This document shows positions 1 to 9,788 of a DNA stretch of 56,414 nucleotides, piece after piece. The DNA comes from CAZDVQ01 sp964508975 (GTDB lineage Bacteria > Bacteroidota > Bacteroidia > Chitinophagales > Saprospiraceae), in assembly GCA_964508975.1 (NCBI GenBank), contig CAZDVQ010000026.1:1-56414 (forward strand), read 5' to 3'. The position numbers and the translations under genes were made by a program. The notes under the pieces are model-generated. The model saw only the letters and a list, made by a program, of their open reading frames with translations, searched no databases and was not told the origin of the DNA. Numbering within the stretch: the first letter of the stretch is position 1; the number at the start of each line of letters is the position of its first letter.

Positions 1-84
1 CCCGGGTTGCGCTGCGCTGACCCGGGGCTACCAAAAGGGGCTGCCCTACGGGCAGCATCAAAAGATGTGTCCTAATCGTAGCCA
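1..84 (+). repeat. R3 repeat, partial copy at window edge
   Basis: The copy holds a CCCGGG...CCCGGG hairpin, then the GCTGCCC-tac-GGGCAGC hairpin, then GATGTGTCCTAATCGTAGCC. The same order occurs at 27679-27796 and, inverted, at 27267-27376. The window begins exactly at the CCCGGG core, so this is one half of the larger palindromic composite seen whole at 27018-28032. No gene is present here. Confidence 0.8.
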
Positions 85-190
85 TGCAAAGGAGGGGTGG
101 ATGCAAGCGGAACGCAACGCGTGTAGCACTGCAGACGGGGTGGTAAAAAATGATGCTGTATACATTAACCTAGAACCAATCAATCCTGCC
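85..190 (+). repeat. R2 repeat copy (R2a)
   Basis: It carries AAGGAGGGGTGGATGCAAGC, then GACGGGGTGGTAAAAAAT, then a tail CCAATCAATCC. It closely matches 12273-12383, and the tail also appears inverted near 56320. Short open frames across it are artefacts of the repeat. Confidence 0.8.
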
Positions 191-202
191 TGTAGCTGCG
201 CC

Positions 203-297
203 AGCGATGTGGAGCGGTGGCGCAACGCGCCAGACCCGCAGGGGCCGAGCGACAGCGAGCCGCGTAACGTAGCGACGGCAAAGCCGGGGCGCCCAAA
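203..297 (-). repeat. E1 GC-rich hairpin element, copy a
   Basis: Read on the minus strand it runs TTTGGGCG ... CACCGCTCCACATCGCT. Internal hairpins include CCGGC-ttt-GCCG and TGGCGC-gt-TGCGCCA. Its GGGCG end lies 14 bp past the stop codon of the 2715-residue gene, which is read toward it. It belongs to the subfamily with the CTCCACATCGCT end. Confidence 0.85.
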
Positions 298-311
298 TCA
301 TGAACAAAAAA

Positions 312-3300
312 TTAATCGTTACAAGGGCAATCTGGATCATCAAAATCAATGAAGCCGTCGCCATCATCGTCGATGCCGTTGGTGCAAAGCTCAGGGCAGA
401 TATTGACCACCAGGGTTGTAGTAGCCGAATTCTGGCAACCATTGGCATCGGTGCCTTGCACGGCATAAGTGCCCGCTTGCGCCAGGCTGATGTTATCCCT
501 GTCGGGGTGAGGCCCCGTGTTGGTATAGCCCCCAGGGCCAGTCCAAGTATAGGTTTGCGCACCGCTAGCCGAAAACTGAACCGAGCTGCCCCTACAAACT
601 GGACCAGAATTGCCAGCCAAAATGCTTGGTAATGGATGCAGCGTGAGTGCAACCGACTCGGAAACCGTACATAAACCATCGGTAGCGGTGACGGTGTAAG
701 TGGTATTGGAGGCTGGGCTAACTGTTATGTCAGGGCTAGTTGCGCCAGTTGACCAAGCCAAAGTAGCGCTAGAACATTGTTGGAAAGTTATGAGGGGCCG
801 TTGCGTGCGGGTAGTGGTAGCCACGAGGAAACAGCCGCCCGTGCCCGTGCCTGTACTGGTAGCCGTGAGGGTTGGAACCAAGGCCGTACTGGTAAATCGA
901 ATCAGATCAGAGCCAGCCTGCGCCACAGCGTTATCGTAGCAAAACTCGATGACGAGGTTACTAAAACCATCCCAGTAATAGGCGTTTTGGAGTGCAATGT
1001 TGACCGCCCCGGCACTTGTTGTCACATTACCACTGAACACTTGATTTAAACTTGGGATAAAGTTGGTACCCAGGGAAGCAAAATCAGGTAGGCTGGTACA
1101 GCCCATTTTAACGGTAAAGCCGCTAAATGGCACATTGGATGCCTTGGTGGCTACGAATAAAGAGATGGATGAAATTGGTCCGGGCACAAGGCCTTGGGCG
1201 AGTAAATCGCTGGCGCTGTAGATAGTTTGCATCCTGCATTCTTGGGCGTTGTTAAATGGAAAAGCCAGGGTTGTACCAGATAGCGTACCGGAAGCAATGT
1301 TGACACCGTTGCCCGTGCAGGCAGGTGCCGTGGCACAGGCTTGCGGTACATTGCCCGTAACGTTCGCCGTAAAGGTAGTAGAAGCGCCAGGGCATATAGA
1401 ATTATCACCACTGATACTGACATCCAAGCTGGACACATATACTGTGGCACTAGCGGTAGCCGTACAACCCGCTTGAGAAACCGTGACCGTGTACATGGTT
1501 GTAGATGCAGGCGTAACGGTCAGCGAGGTATTTGAGCTACCATCTGACCAAGAATAACCATAGCACATGCCAAAGCGGATATTCACGCGTGAAGTTAAAG
1601 TAGTTCCTACAGTGGCATCACAGCCTGGGTTGGTTGTAGCGCGCAAAGTAGGAGCATAAACAAGGGAGGTTGACTCGGCAAAATCATTTGCGGTAGCAGT
1701 AGCGTTATCGTAGCAATATTCAAGAACGATATTCGAAACCCCATCCCAGTACCACGGACTGCTGAAATTCAAGGTATTCAAGCCCGCCACTGTAGTATAA
1801 TTAGCATTGAAAACCGTGGACAAACCCGTTTCGAAGGTAGTAACATTAAACTCGCTGAGGCTGGTACATCCGATTTTAACCGTAAAATTATTATAGGGTT
1901 GTGTAGACGCTTTGGTAGCAACTTGAATACCAATGGATGTGATAAAACCCGCTTGCATACCTTGGGCAATCAACTCGGAAGCCCTAAAGATATTTTGCCT
2001 TTTAGCATCCGCTGAGCCACCCGAGAACGGTGCGATATTAGAAGTGCTGGTTGTAACCCCAGAAATAATAGAGGCGGAAGCACCCGAGCAGGCAGCAGTT
2101 TGGCCACATGCAATGCCCGTAGGTTGATTGAAGGAGGTATTCAACACAACTGGCGTACCCGCCGCACAAATAGTGCTTGAACTTGGGCTAATGTCTAAAG
2201 ATAGATTAATGACATTGACCGTAGCCGTAGCCGTACCCACGCATACACCATCAGACACGGTAACCGTGTAGGTTGTGGTTGCTGTAGGGCTTACTGTAAT
2301 AGCACGACTGGTTTCGCCACTGGCCCAACTAAAACTACTACAATTGTAAAAGCGCAAGTTGGGTCTAGTAGGATCAGTAATACCTGTAGCAATGGCACAA
2401 CCCGAGGCTCCTGTAGCGCTATATAGGGATGAGTTATATCCAGGACTTGACACTTGGTTTAAGTCGTTGGCCGTGCCTGTTGCATTATCATAGCAAAACT
2501 CAACAAGTAGGTTAGAAGTACCATCCCAGTACCAGGGCGTAGAGAAAGCAAAGGTATTTAGCCCGATGAAAGTGCTGTAGTTGCCTGTAAATACCGTTGT
2601 CATGCCCGTAGAAGTGAATGCGCCATTAGATAGAGCTGTGAGGCTTGTACATCCTATTTTAACGGTAAAGTTATTGTAAGGCTGGGTACTACTTTTGGTA
2701 TTAACCTGTATACCAATTTGGCTGATTAAGCCAGGCTGGACACCTGCTGCTACCAATTCGGATGCCCTATATATGCTTTGAGCCCTAAAATCAGCATTCC
2801 CACCAGCAAAAGGTAAAATACTGGTATTGCTGGAAGTGGTTCCACTGACCGTCATGATAGGTGTTGCGCTACAAGTACCTGTATAGCCACAGGCTTGCGT
2901 AGCGGGCATTGATGCCGTTAAAACGGTACTGGCTCCAGCACAAATAGTGCTGGTGGCGGGGGTTACTGTAACGGGAACTGTAACTGTGACAATATCAATA
3001 GAGCCCGAAACCGTACATTGGCCATCACTTACTGTAAGCGTGTATGTGGTATTAGCCAAAGGATTAACGGTAATGCTTGCAAGGTTTGAACCTGTTGACC
3101 ATGCATACGAGGCGCAACTAAAGAAGCGTAAATTAGGTCGAGTGGCATCAACTAGACCATTGGCAGTACTACAACCCGAGGGTCCTGTACTAGAATATAT
3201 GGATGAAAAATAACCTGGACTAGATACTTGGCTTAGGTCATTACTTGTACCAGCTGCATTATCGTAGCAAAACTCGATGATAATATTTGAAGTACCATCC

Positions 3301-6300
3301 CACAACCAGGGGTTTGAAAAAGTAAAGGTGTTTAAGCCTACAAAAGTGCTATAGTTCCCTGTAAAAACAGTGGTCATGCCTGTACTAATAAACGGACCAT
3401 TAACCATAGTATTTACAGCCGTACATCCTATTTTAATGGTAAAGTTATTGTAGGGTTGTGTACTGCCCTTGGTATTTACTTGAATGGCAATTTGGCTGAT
3501 TAAACCAGGGCGAAGCCCTGCCGCATAGAGTTCTGAAGCACGATAAACACTTTGAGCCCTAAAGTCAGGATTCAACCCGGCAAAGGGAAGAATACTGGTA
3601 TTGCTAGAGGTTGTTCCTGAAACAAAAGTACTGGATGGACCAGCACAAGTACCACTAGCTCCACAGGCACCAGCATTGACTGTAGGCGTAAGGGTTATGG
3701 AACGGCCAGGGCATATATTATTATCTGAGCTTGCGATGGAGACCGATAAAGTACTCAAGCTGATAGGAATAGCATTACTTACCGTACATATACCATCCGT
3801 TGCCGTTACCGAGTAGCTTGTAGTAGCCGTTGGGTTGGCTACAGGATTGGCTATGTTGGTAGCTGACAAACTGGGATTAGCGGCCCAAGTATAGGTAACT
3901 GTTGGACTTGGAATAGCGCATTGATTAAATATGATATTGGGCCTTTGGGTACTAATGGTGGTTGTTACACCGGGGCCCGAAACCAAGTTACATCCATTAC
4001 CAGAGAAAGCAATACCTAGGGCTGAAGCATTGTAGGCAACGTACGAATAAACGATATTATCTGAAACGCCACTCACTGCATTATCGTAACAAAATTGAAT
4101 AAATAGATTTGAGCTTCCATCCCACTCGTAGGGCTGCGTAAAAACAAAGTTATTGAGCCCCGTAGCAGGGTTTACCGAGTTGGAGTACACGGTGCTAAAA
4201 GATACACCTGTATTCAAGGTGCCACCTGTAGCAAAAGCGTTCACGCTGGTACAAGCCATACCGATGGTAAAATTATTGAATGTTGTATTACCAAAACTTA
4301 CAACATCCAGCTGTATGCCATTGATTTTCCCGGCGGTTAAGCCTGCTGCAAGCAAGTCGGCGGCGGTATATATCACTTGCAACTTTGCATCGGGGGCAGA
4401 TCCCCTGAATGGTGACACCGCAAAAGTATTTAAGGTTCCTGAGCCTAGGCTAATATTAGCGCTAGGGCCACATGGCCTGTTTAATAGTCCGCAAAAAGCA
4501 CCTACATTGGGGATATAAGTTGCAGATAGTTGCGTGGTGCTGCCAGGGCAAACAAAGCTGGGCGAAGCAGTTAAAGTTAGTGGTGCAGCAGCCCTGATAT
4601 CGACAAAGGTAGATGCTGTAGTTGTACAACCGTTAATGCTTGCCGTTACGGTGTAAAAGCCTGACATTAAAGTAGATACATTTGCCCGGGTAAAAGATTG
4701 AGCCGAGCTGGTAAAGCCCCCCGGCCCTGACCAGCTGTAAGTAGATGATGGCCCGACAGAAGTGGTGGTTACAGCTATAGTGCTGCCTACGCAATATGGT
4801 CCTGTATTACTTGCGGCCGTAACAGGATCAAGGACAGTAATGGTTATCGCATCTGATACAGAGCATGCATTGACTTGAAATGTTGCCGTGTATGTAGTAG
4901 TGGCAGTTGGGCTCGCGTTGACATTATTGCCTGTAAAGTTATCTAAAGTAAGGGTTGGGCTCCAAGTAGTTTGTTGTGAAATACCTCCTGACATGCAAAA
5001 CCCAAATTGAATATTGGGTCGGTTAGAGCTAATAGTCGGTGCATCTATAGTAAAGCCACTCGAATTACTTATAGTTTGCGTAAGTACTGTATTGCTGGTA
5101 CTGGTAAATTGAGCTTGGGTAGAGACACCACTAGCTTCATTATCAAAACTAAACTCAACCACAATGTTGTTTGCAGCATTCCACCGGTAGGGATTATCGA
5201 AGACAATGGTGTTCCAGCCTAATGTTGGCGTAATAACACCAGAAGCCACCAAATACATGTTTGGTTCAAAAGCAGTGTAAGTACTAAAATTACTCACAGC
5301 TACTTGACCAATACGCACTTGGAAATTATAGTTGGTAGTACTGCTTGTCAAACAGTTGAACGCAATACTATTGATAAATGGTTGAGGAGAACCAAAAGCC
5401 AGCACCTCAGCGGCTGTATACAAATATTGAAATCTACCATCTTCAAAAGCCCCACGGAATGGACTACCCACCGTTGTACCAGTAGCACCTGTCCCGAGGG
5501 TTAGAATAGTGGGCGTTGTACCACAGCTTGTACCTGTTGGGCCATAAACACTGGTAATATTGACTGTGGTAGCCGCATTTAAAGCCGTTGTTTCTCCTCT
5601 ACAAATGTTTACATCAGGGGAAGTTACAGAAACAGTAAGCTGTGTAACATCAAAGCTAACGTGATCGGTTGCCGTACAGCCATCGACAGAAGTTACCGTT
5701 ACTTGATAGGTTCCACCATTGGCTAAGACAAGGCTTGGAATCACTGGGTTTTGCAAGGTACTAGAGAATGCATTGGGGCCAGACCATACGTAAGAAGCTC
5801 CCGCTTGTACATTAAATTGTGCACTGGTACCGGCACAGCCATTGGTGACTACAGTGGCTGACAAAGGCGTATTACCAGGCAAGGTTGAAAAGCCTGCGGC
5901 TAAGCTAACCACGGTTGATGCTGTTGTCGTGCAACCATTCGTTGTGGTTATGGTAACGGTATATGTACCTGCTCTTAAGGGCGACATACCGCCAATGACT
6001 TGAGCAGCGCCAGACCCCGTCCAGCCACCTGGCCCCGACCAAGCATAGGTACTGGTATTGGAAGGTGCGTTTAAAACAGATAAATTGAGCAAAGCCCCTG
6101 GGCAAACTGGACTATTTGAAACAATGGTTGGCGTAACCACGTTCACACGAACTTGATCGCTCGTGCTGTTGGGGCACAATTCGTTACCGGCTGATGAAGT
6201 AGCTGTGTAAGTTGTAGAAGTACTTACACTGCTTGTCAATGTCGCTCCTGAAAACCCTCCAGGTGCCCAAGTAAACACACCGTTACCCCCAGTAGCCGTT

Positions 6301-8459
6301 AAGCTGAAACTACATCCTGGCAACACATTAATATCAGCCCCAGCATTTACGTTAGTATAGACGGCCCCATTAACAGCGGCAATGGAATAATCGCAAACGT
6401 CGCCGGCGTAACCATCAATCATGAGGTAGTAAGTAGCCCCAGGCGTCAAGCCAGTAAAGTTAACGGCCGTGGTTTGATTGTTCAATATTTGAAAATAGCA
6501 ATTACTCGACGAGGCATTAGCATAAGTAAACGACGTACAATTAGTTGTAGTGTACAAAGCCATTTGAATACCGTTGCCAGCTGAACAAGCACTAACCGTT
6601 ACCTGCATGCTTACCGTTGCCTGCGCAGCCACAAATGATAACCAAGAATTATTTTCAATAGAACCACAGTATGGTGTGACGGTAGATGTAGTATAGGCAG
6701 AACTCGTATTGCCACAATAGCCATTCAAATCACAAACGGGTGTGGCATAAGTACATTCGTCAGCTGCCGAAGGGGCTCCAGAACCACAGGCTGGAACTGA
6801 TGAATTTGTATGCGCACATATACCGAAATTGCCAAAAACGTTGTTGCCGTACTCAAAGAACCTGATATAAAGCGGTGTTCCAGGCGGTACATTGGTTATA
6901 TACTCTAGGGGCATTAAACCTGGGCCTGCATCGTCATCGCATGAAACAAGGGTATAAGTACCCGTACTACAAGTTCCTGACAGGGTGTAAATGGCCATGG
7001 CCCCGTCGGTAAGTGAGCTGGCTGTAGATTCTATAATCAATGTACCCGATGATGGCATGGTGGTGCTATACCAAATGTCGCCACCTAGGTAATTGCTACA
7101 ACCCGGCGCTGGGATTATAGGCGATGTGGTAGCTGTTGCACCTACGTTTGTACCTGTAACAGGTACACAAGTCAATCCAGCAGAACTGAGATCCGTGGCA
7201 AAACATGGATTATCGTTTATTGGAGCATTACTGGCACAAATAGAGAATGTACCATTATTGTCATTGCCATCTTCCCATGCCCTAATGTAAACGGCAGTGC
7301 CCGGTGCCAAAGAGTATATCGTAATGGCAGGTGCAAACCCGGGTCCAGCATCGTCGTCACAGCTTATTTCTGTAAATGTACCTGAACAACTGGTTGCTGT
7401 ATAAATGGCTATGCTGTAATCGGCGCTGGTTGTTGTCTCCATTAAAACGCTTAATTGTCCATTGGCAGGTACAGTTGTGGAAAACCATACGTCACCGCCT
7501 ACATAGTTGCCGCAGCTTGGTATATTGATGGTTGGGAAATTGGTAGAGGTAGCACCCGACATCGTATACTGGGTCATATTGCATGTACCACTTGAGTTCA
7601 AGTTAATAGCATTACAAGGATTATCATTTGCGGGCGGGCTTGATGCGCATATCCCAAATGTACCGCTTACATTGTTCCCGTATTCCCAAACCCGTACATA
7701 ATAGGTTTGGCCTGCAATAAGACCTGTCAAGGCAAGTTGTGGCATAAGGCCAGCACCCGATAAATCGTCACAAGCAACCAACGTATATGTTCCGCCACAA
7801 GCGGTGGCACTGTATACAGCCATGTCAGCATCGGTGATGACGCCAGCTTCGGTTTCCAGTGAAACTATACCATTGGTAGGGGCCACAAAAGTAAACCATA
7901 CATCACCTCCTAGATAGTTGGCACAGCCAGGTGCCGGGATTCCCGCAGTTGCAGTTGCAGAAACCGTAGAGTATTGCGTGGGATTGCATGAACTACCCAA
8001 AGGCAAGGCTATGGCACCGCATGGGTTGTCATTTACAGGGGGTGGCGTACAAGTATAATTCAAGGTCATGGGGATGCTATTGGTGGTACAACCCGCTGCA
8101 TCAACCAGTACCCTAACCTGCCCGGTAAAGCTAGCTATCCAAGTAACTTGAGATTGCAGCCCACAAAAATTATCATTAAAAGCTATCAAAGTACCACCTG
8201 TATTGTTGAACACCGTAAGATAAGTATCAAAATCGGGATCGCCACAGGTACTAAAAACATAAGTATTGCCAGCGGTTACGTTGAACAAACGGTACTCACC
8301 CGCAAAAATCGCTGTAGTGGCTAAGCGGGAAACGCCATCACAAATTGGCGTAGTAGTACCAAACAATGTATTATCGTTTGGGCATTGGGCTTGAAGTTCG
8401 GCAACCGTTAGCATCAACAAGAAGCTTGTTGACAGCACAAGCAATATACGATTCATCAT
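312..8459 (-). CDS. giant secreted multi-module (Ig/PKD-like) surface protein, 2715 aa
   Basis: A Bacteroidota cell-surface or extracellular protein; its exact role is unknown. It starts with a Sec signal peptide (hydrophobic stretch of residues 4-20, cleavage near AQC). Residues about 30-138 resemble a pre-peptidase C-terminal (PPC) domain. Three copies of a ~135-residue NDNPC...YYVRVWEYGN...FGICA module follow (about 142-550), then a Cys-rich module and several Ig/PKD-like modules of the TTTYTVTVSDG type. The latter alternate with six copies of a ~150-residue module (PFAG...YRASEL...YNNFTVKIGCT...WDGTSN...FCYDNA). It ends in an acidic calcium-binding-like motif (NGIDDDGDGFIDFDDPDC) four residues before the stop. 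No T9SS sorting domain or anchor is visible, which is unusual for such a protein. The GC-rich element at 203-297 begins 14 bp after the stop. The small secreted gene at 8487-9068 lies 27 bp upstream in the same direction, so the two are probably cotranscribed. Confidence 0.9.
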   Translation of the reverse strand: MMNRILLVLSTSFLLMLTVAELQAQCPNDNTLFGTTTPICDGVSRLATTAIFAGEYRLFNVTAGNTYVFSTCGDPDFDTYLTVFNNTGGTLIAFNDNFCGLQSQVTWIASFTGQVRVLVDAAGCTTNSIPMTLNYTCTPPPVNDNPCGAIALPLGSSCNPTQYSTVSATATAGIPAPGCANYLGGDVWFTFVAPTNGIVSLETEAGVITDADMAVYSATACGGTYTLVACDDLSGAGLMPQLALTGLIAGQTYYVRVWEYGNNVSGTFGICASSPPANDNPCNAINLNSSGTCNMTQYTMSGATSTNFPTINIPSCGNYVGGDVWFSTTVPANGQLSVLMETTTSADYSIAIYTATSCSGTFTEISCDDDAGPGFAPAITIYSLAPGTAVYIRAWEDGNDNNGTFSICASNAPINDNPCFATDLSSAGLTCVPVTGTNVGATATTSPIIPAPGCSNYLGGDIWYSTTMPSSGTLIIESTASSLTDGAMAIYTLSGTCSTGTYTLVSCDDDAGPGLMPLEYITNVPPGTPLYIRFFEYGNNVFGNFGICAHTNSSVPACGSGAPSAADECTYATPVCDLNGYCGNTSSAYTTSTVTPYCGSIENNSWLSFVAAQATVSMQVTVSACSAGNGIQMALYTTTNCTSFTYANASSSNCYFQILNNQTTAVNFTGLTPGATYYLMIDGYAGDVCDYSIAAVNGAVYTNVNAGADINVLPGCSFSLTATGGNGVFTWAPGGFSGATLTSSVSTSTTYTATSSAGNELCPNSTSDQVRVNVVTPTIVSNSPVCPGALLNLSVLNAPSNTSTYAWSGPGGWTGSGAAQVIGGMSPLRAGTYTVTITTTNGCTTTASTVVSLAAGFSTLPGNTPLSATVVTNGCAGTSAQFNVQAGASYVWSGPNAFSSTLQNPVIPSLVLANGGTYQVTVTSVDGCTATDHVSFDVTQLTVSVTSPDVNICRGETTALNAATTVNITSVYGPTGTSCGTTPTILTLGTGATGTTVGSPFRGAFEDGRFQYLYTAAEVLAFGSPQPFINSIAFNCLTSSTTNYNFQVRIGQVAVSNFSTYTAFEPNMYLVASGVITPTLGWNTIVFDNPYRWNAANNIVVEFSFDNEASGVSTQAQFTSTSNTVLTQTISNSSGFTIDAPTISSNRPNIQFGFCMSGGISQQTTWSPTLTLDNFTGNNVNASPTATTTYTATFQVNACSVSDAITITVLDPVTAASNTGPYCVGSTIAVTTTSVGPSSTYSWSGPGGFTSSAQSFTRANVSTLMSGFYTVTASINGCTTTASTFVDIRAAAPLTLTASPSFVCPGSTTQLSATYIPNVGAFCGLLNRPCGPSANISLGSGTLNTFAVSPFRGSAPDAKLQVIYTAADLLAAGLTAGKINGIQLDVVSFGNTTFNNFTIGMACTSVNAFATGGTLNTGVSFSTVYSNSVNPATGLNNFVFTQPYEWDGSSNLFIQFCYDNAVSGVSDNIVYSYVAYNASALGIAFSGNGCNLVSGPGVTTTISTQRPNIIFNQCAIPSPTVTYTWAANPSLSATNIANPVANPTATTSYSVTATDGICTVSNAIPISLSTLSVSIASSDNNICPGRSITLTPTVNAGACGASGTCAGPSSTFVSGTTSSNTSILPFAGLNPDFRAQSVYRASELYAAGLRPGLISQIAIQVNTKGSTQPYNNFTIKIGCTAVNTMVNGPFISTGMTTVFTGNYSTFVGLNTFTFSNPWLWDGTSNIIIEFCYDNAAGTSNDLSQVSSPGYFSSIYSSTGPSGCSTANGLVDATRPNLRFFSCASYAWSTGSNLASITVNPLANTTYTLTVSDGQCTVSGSIDIVTVTVPVTVTPATSTICAGASTVLTASMPATQACGYTGTCSATPIMTVSGTTSSNTSILPFAGGNADFRAQSIYRASELVAAGVQPGLISQIGIQVNTKSSTQPYNNFTVKIGCTSLTALSNGAFTSTGMTTVFTGNYSTFIGLNTFAFSTPWYWDGTSNLLVEFCYDNATGTANDLNQVSSPGYNSSLYSATGASGCAIATGITDPTRPNLRFYNCSSFSWASGETSRAITVSPTATTTYTVTVSDGVCVGTATATVNVINLSLDISPSSSTICAAGTPVVLNTSFNQPTGIACGQTAACSGASASIISGVTTSTSNIAPFSGGSADAKRQNIFRASELIAQGMQAGFITSIGIQVATKASTQPYNNFTVKIGCTSLSEFNVTTFETGLSTVFNANYTTVAGLNTLNFSSPWYWDGVSNIVLEYCYDNATATANDFAESTSLVYAPTLRATTNPGCDATVGTTLTSRVNIRFGMCYGYSWSDGSSNTSLTVTPASTTMYTVTVSQAGCTATASATVYVSSLDVSISGDNSICPGASTTFTANVTGNVPQACATAPACTGNGVNIASGTLSGTTLAFPFNNAQECRMQTIYSASDLLAQGLVPGPISSISLFVATKASNVPFSGFTVKMGCTSLPDFASLGTNFIPSLNQVFSGNVTTSAGAVNIALQNAYYWDGFSNLVIEFCYDNAVAQAGSDLIRFTSTALVPTLTATSTGTGTGGCFLVATTTRTQRPLITFQQCSSATLAWSTGATSPDITVSPASNTTYTVTATDGLCTVSESVALTLHPLPSILAGNSGPVCRGSSVQFSASGAQTYTWTGPGGYTNTGPHPDRDNISLAQAGTYAVQGTDANGCQNSATTTLVVNICPELCTNGIDDDGDGFIDFDDPDCPCND

Positions 8460-8486
8460 TATTATATTATTAGTAGGGCTAGGCGA

Positions 8487-9068
8487 TTAGTCGACAATTT
8501 CAAATCTATTGGGATGTAGGGTTACTTCCTCCAACAAGTCTTCTGGTAACTGTGAAAGCTCACTTTTGGTGTAAACGTGCTTACCTGTTACTGGGTTCGT
8601 ATGCCCCAGAGCAATTGGCCGGGGTTGAACAACATGCGTTTGCGTGATACGTTCCCGTTCTGTGTCGCTGATACCCTTCATCTCTTCATCTGAAGACGGA
8701 AAAGGCTCGTTATGCTTTTGATATTCAATTTCTACTTTTTCAGTTGTAGTTGTTTGGGGGCCTGCTGCACTTAAATCATACATGGAGGGACCAACAATTT
8801 GTCGCACGGCGGCATCATCCATTTGTTTGAGCTGGGCATCGGTATAGCCGTTAAATATGGTATCAGGCTGATAGTTTAAATAAACCGAGCGCAATGTTGG
8901 ATGGTATAGCTTGTTCCATTCGTACAAGGCCTTTTCATATGTAGCATCATCGTTAAAGCTTGACTTTTCGGGCTTGGCAGGAATGGGTTCGACGTTGTGC
9001 TGCGCTGTTGCGACAAGGGTACAACACAGGCATAATGCCAGTAAATAATAACTTAGCGGATTGAACAT
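8487..9068 (-). CDS. small secreted protein of unknown function, 193 aa
   Basis: I do not recognise the family. I chose the ATG at 9068 because it opens directly on a signal peptide (MFNPLSYYLLALCLCC...TAQ); an ATG at 9107 would add 13 residues in front of it. The mature part is hydrophilic and acidic, rich in Glu, Thr and Pro, with no Cys pairs, membrane segments or known motif. It stops 27 bp before the 2715-residue gene, which suggests a two-gene operon and perhaps a shared role at the cell surface. A TATATTTG -7 box on the minus strand (9119-9126) would put the transcript start near 9113, so the longer start would be almost leaderless. No clear -33 TTTG accompanies it. Confidence 0.75.
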   Translation of the reverse strand: MFNPLSYYLLALCLCCTLVATAQHNVEPIPAKPEKSSFNDDATYEKALYEWNKLYHPTLRSVYLNYQPDTIFNGYTDAQLKQMDDAAVRQIVGPSMYDLSAAGPQTTTTEKVEIEYQKHNEPFPSSDEEMKGISDTERERITQTHVVQPRPIALGHTNPVTGKHVYTKSELSQLPEDLLEEVTLHPNRFEIVD

Positions 9069-9240
9069 GAGGGACTTATTCAGGGTAATAATATGGGGAT
9101 GGGGCATCCTTACTCGTACAAATATAGGGGAATAATGTATCGCATGAAAAAAACTGAACGAAAAATTAAAGGTATTATTTCAGTTCAAGTCCACTGGGGT
9201 ACATGCATTCTAGAGTCATTGTTTTATTTTTTTGGGGTTA

Positions 9241-9395
9241 TTTGGGCGGTCCCCTCGGCATGTTTTGCCTCGGGTCGCTATGTTACGCGGTTCGCGCAGT
9301 CGCTGCGCTCCTTTGCGGAGCCCTTCGGGGTTCGCTGTCGCTCGGCCCCTGCGGGTCTGTCGGCTGCGCCGCCACCGCTCCACAGCGCTACCGCA
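9241..9395 (+). repeat. E1 GC-rich hairpin element, copy b
   Basis: It begins TTTGGGCGGTCCCC after a T-rich run and ends CCACCGCTCCACAGCGCTACC. Hairpins include GGAGC/GCTCC pairing around the CTTTGCGGAG segment and GGC-tgc-GCC near the end. It lies in the gene-free stretch 9069-9788, between a divergent pair of genes (upstream of both). Several overlapping short open frames here are shadows of GC-rich repeat. Confidence 0.8.
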
Positions 9396-9485
9396 GAAAA
9401 AAAATCTGCTGTTCTGCCCATTAAGCATAATATCTACAGATTAGAATGGTTTCCAAACATGTAGGCCTATTGCGCCAGGGATTGG

Positions 9486-9577
9486 AGCGGGCGCCGGAGG
9501 CGCTCCCGACGCGCGCAGCGCTAGGGACAAGCTCGCGCAGCCGCGCAAAGCCCGACGGCCGTAGGCCGGGGCGCCCA
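9486..9577 (-). repeat. E1-like element, divergent copy c
   Basis: Read on the minus strand it starts TTTTTTTGGGCGCCCCGGCC and holds the stem CCGGCC-tac-GGCCG followed by further short GC palindromes. The far end has lost the usual GCTAACGC, so this is a degenerate copy. The remaining parts of the gap, 9396-9485 and 9578-9788, are AT-rich and I see no gene in them. Confidence 0.6.
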
Positions 9578-9788
9578 AAAAAAGAATAAATGAATAATGG
9601 ATTAAATGAATAAACGACAGTGCGTAAATAGACGTGCTTTACTGAGTCAAATACAATTAAAACATGCCCCTAGGGGTAACATATTTTCCAAAAATGCAAT
9701 TAAACCTTGCGTTAAATCGGCTGTTGCATGCAACGGCTAACCTTGTATAGCGCTCTTTTTAATTACAAACCACCCCTATATATTTTAT

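Noticed and set aside
170..679. 169-codon minus-strand open frame overlapping the end of the giant gene
   Set aside because: It is out of frame with the giant gene, has no T9SS sorting-domain motifs and is a shadow; it does not restore a missing C-terminus.
9093..9464. Overlapping open frames of 70-123 codons on both strands
   Set aside because: They lie across E1b, are Arg/Ala/Pro-rich in several frames at once and lack conserved motifs; they are products of GC-rich repeat DNA.
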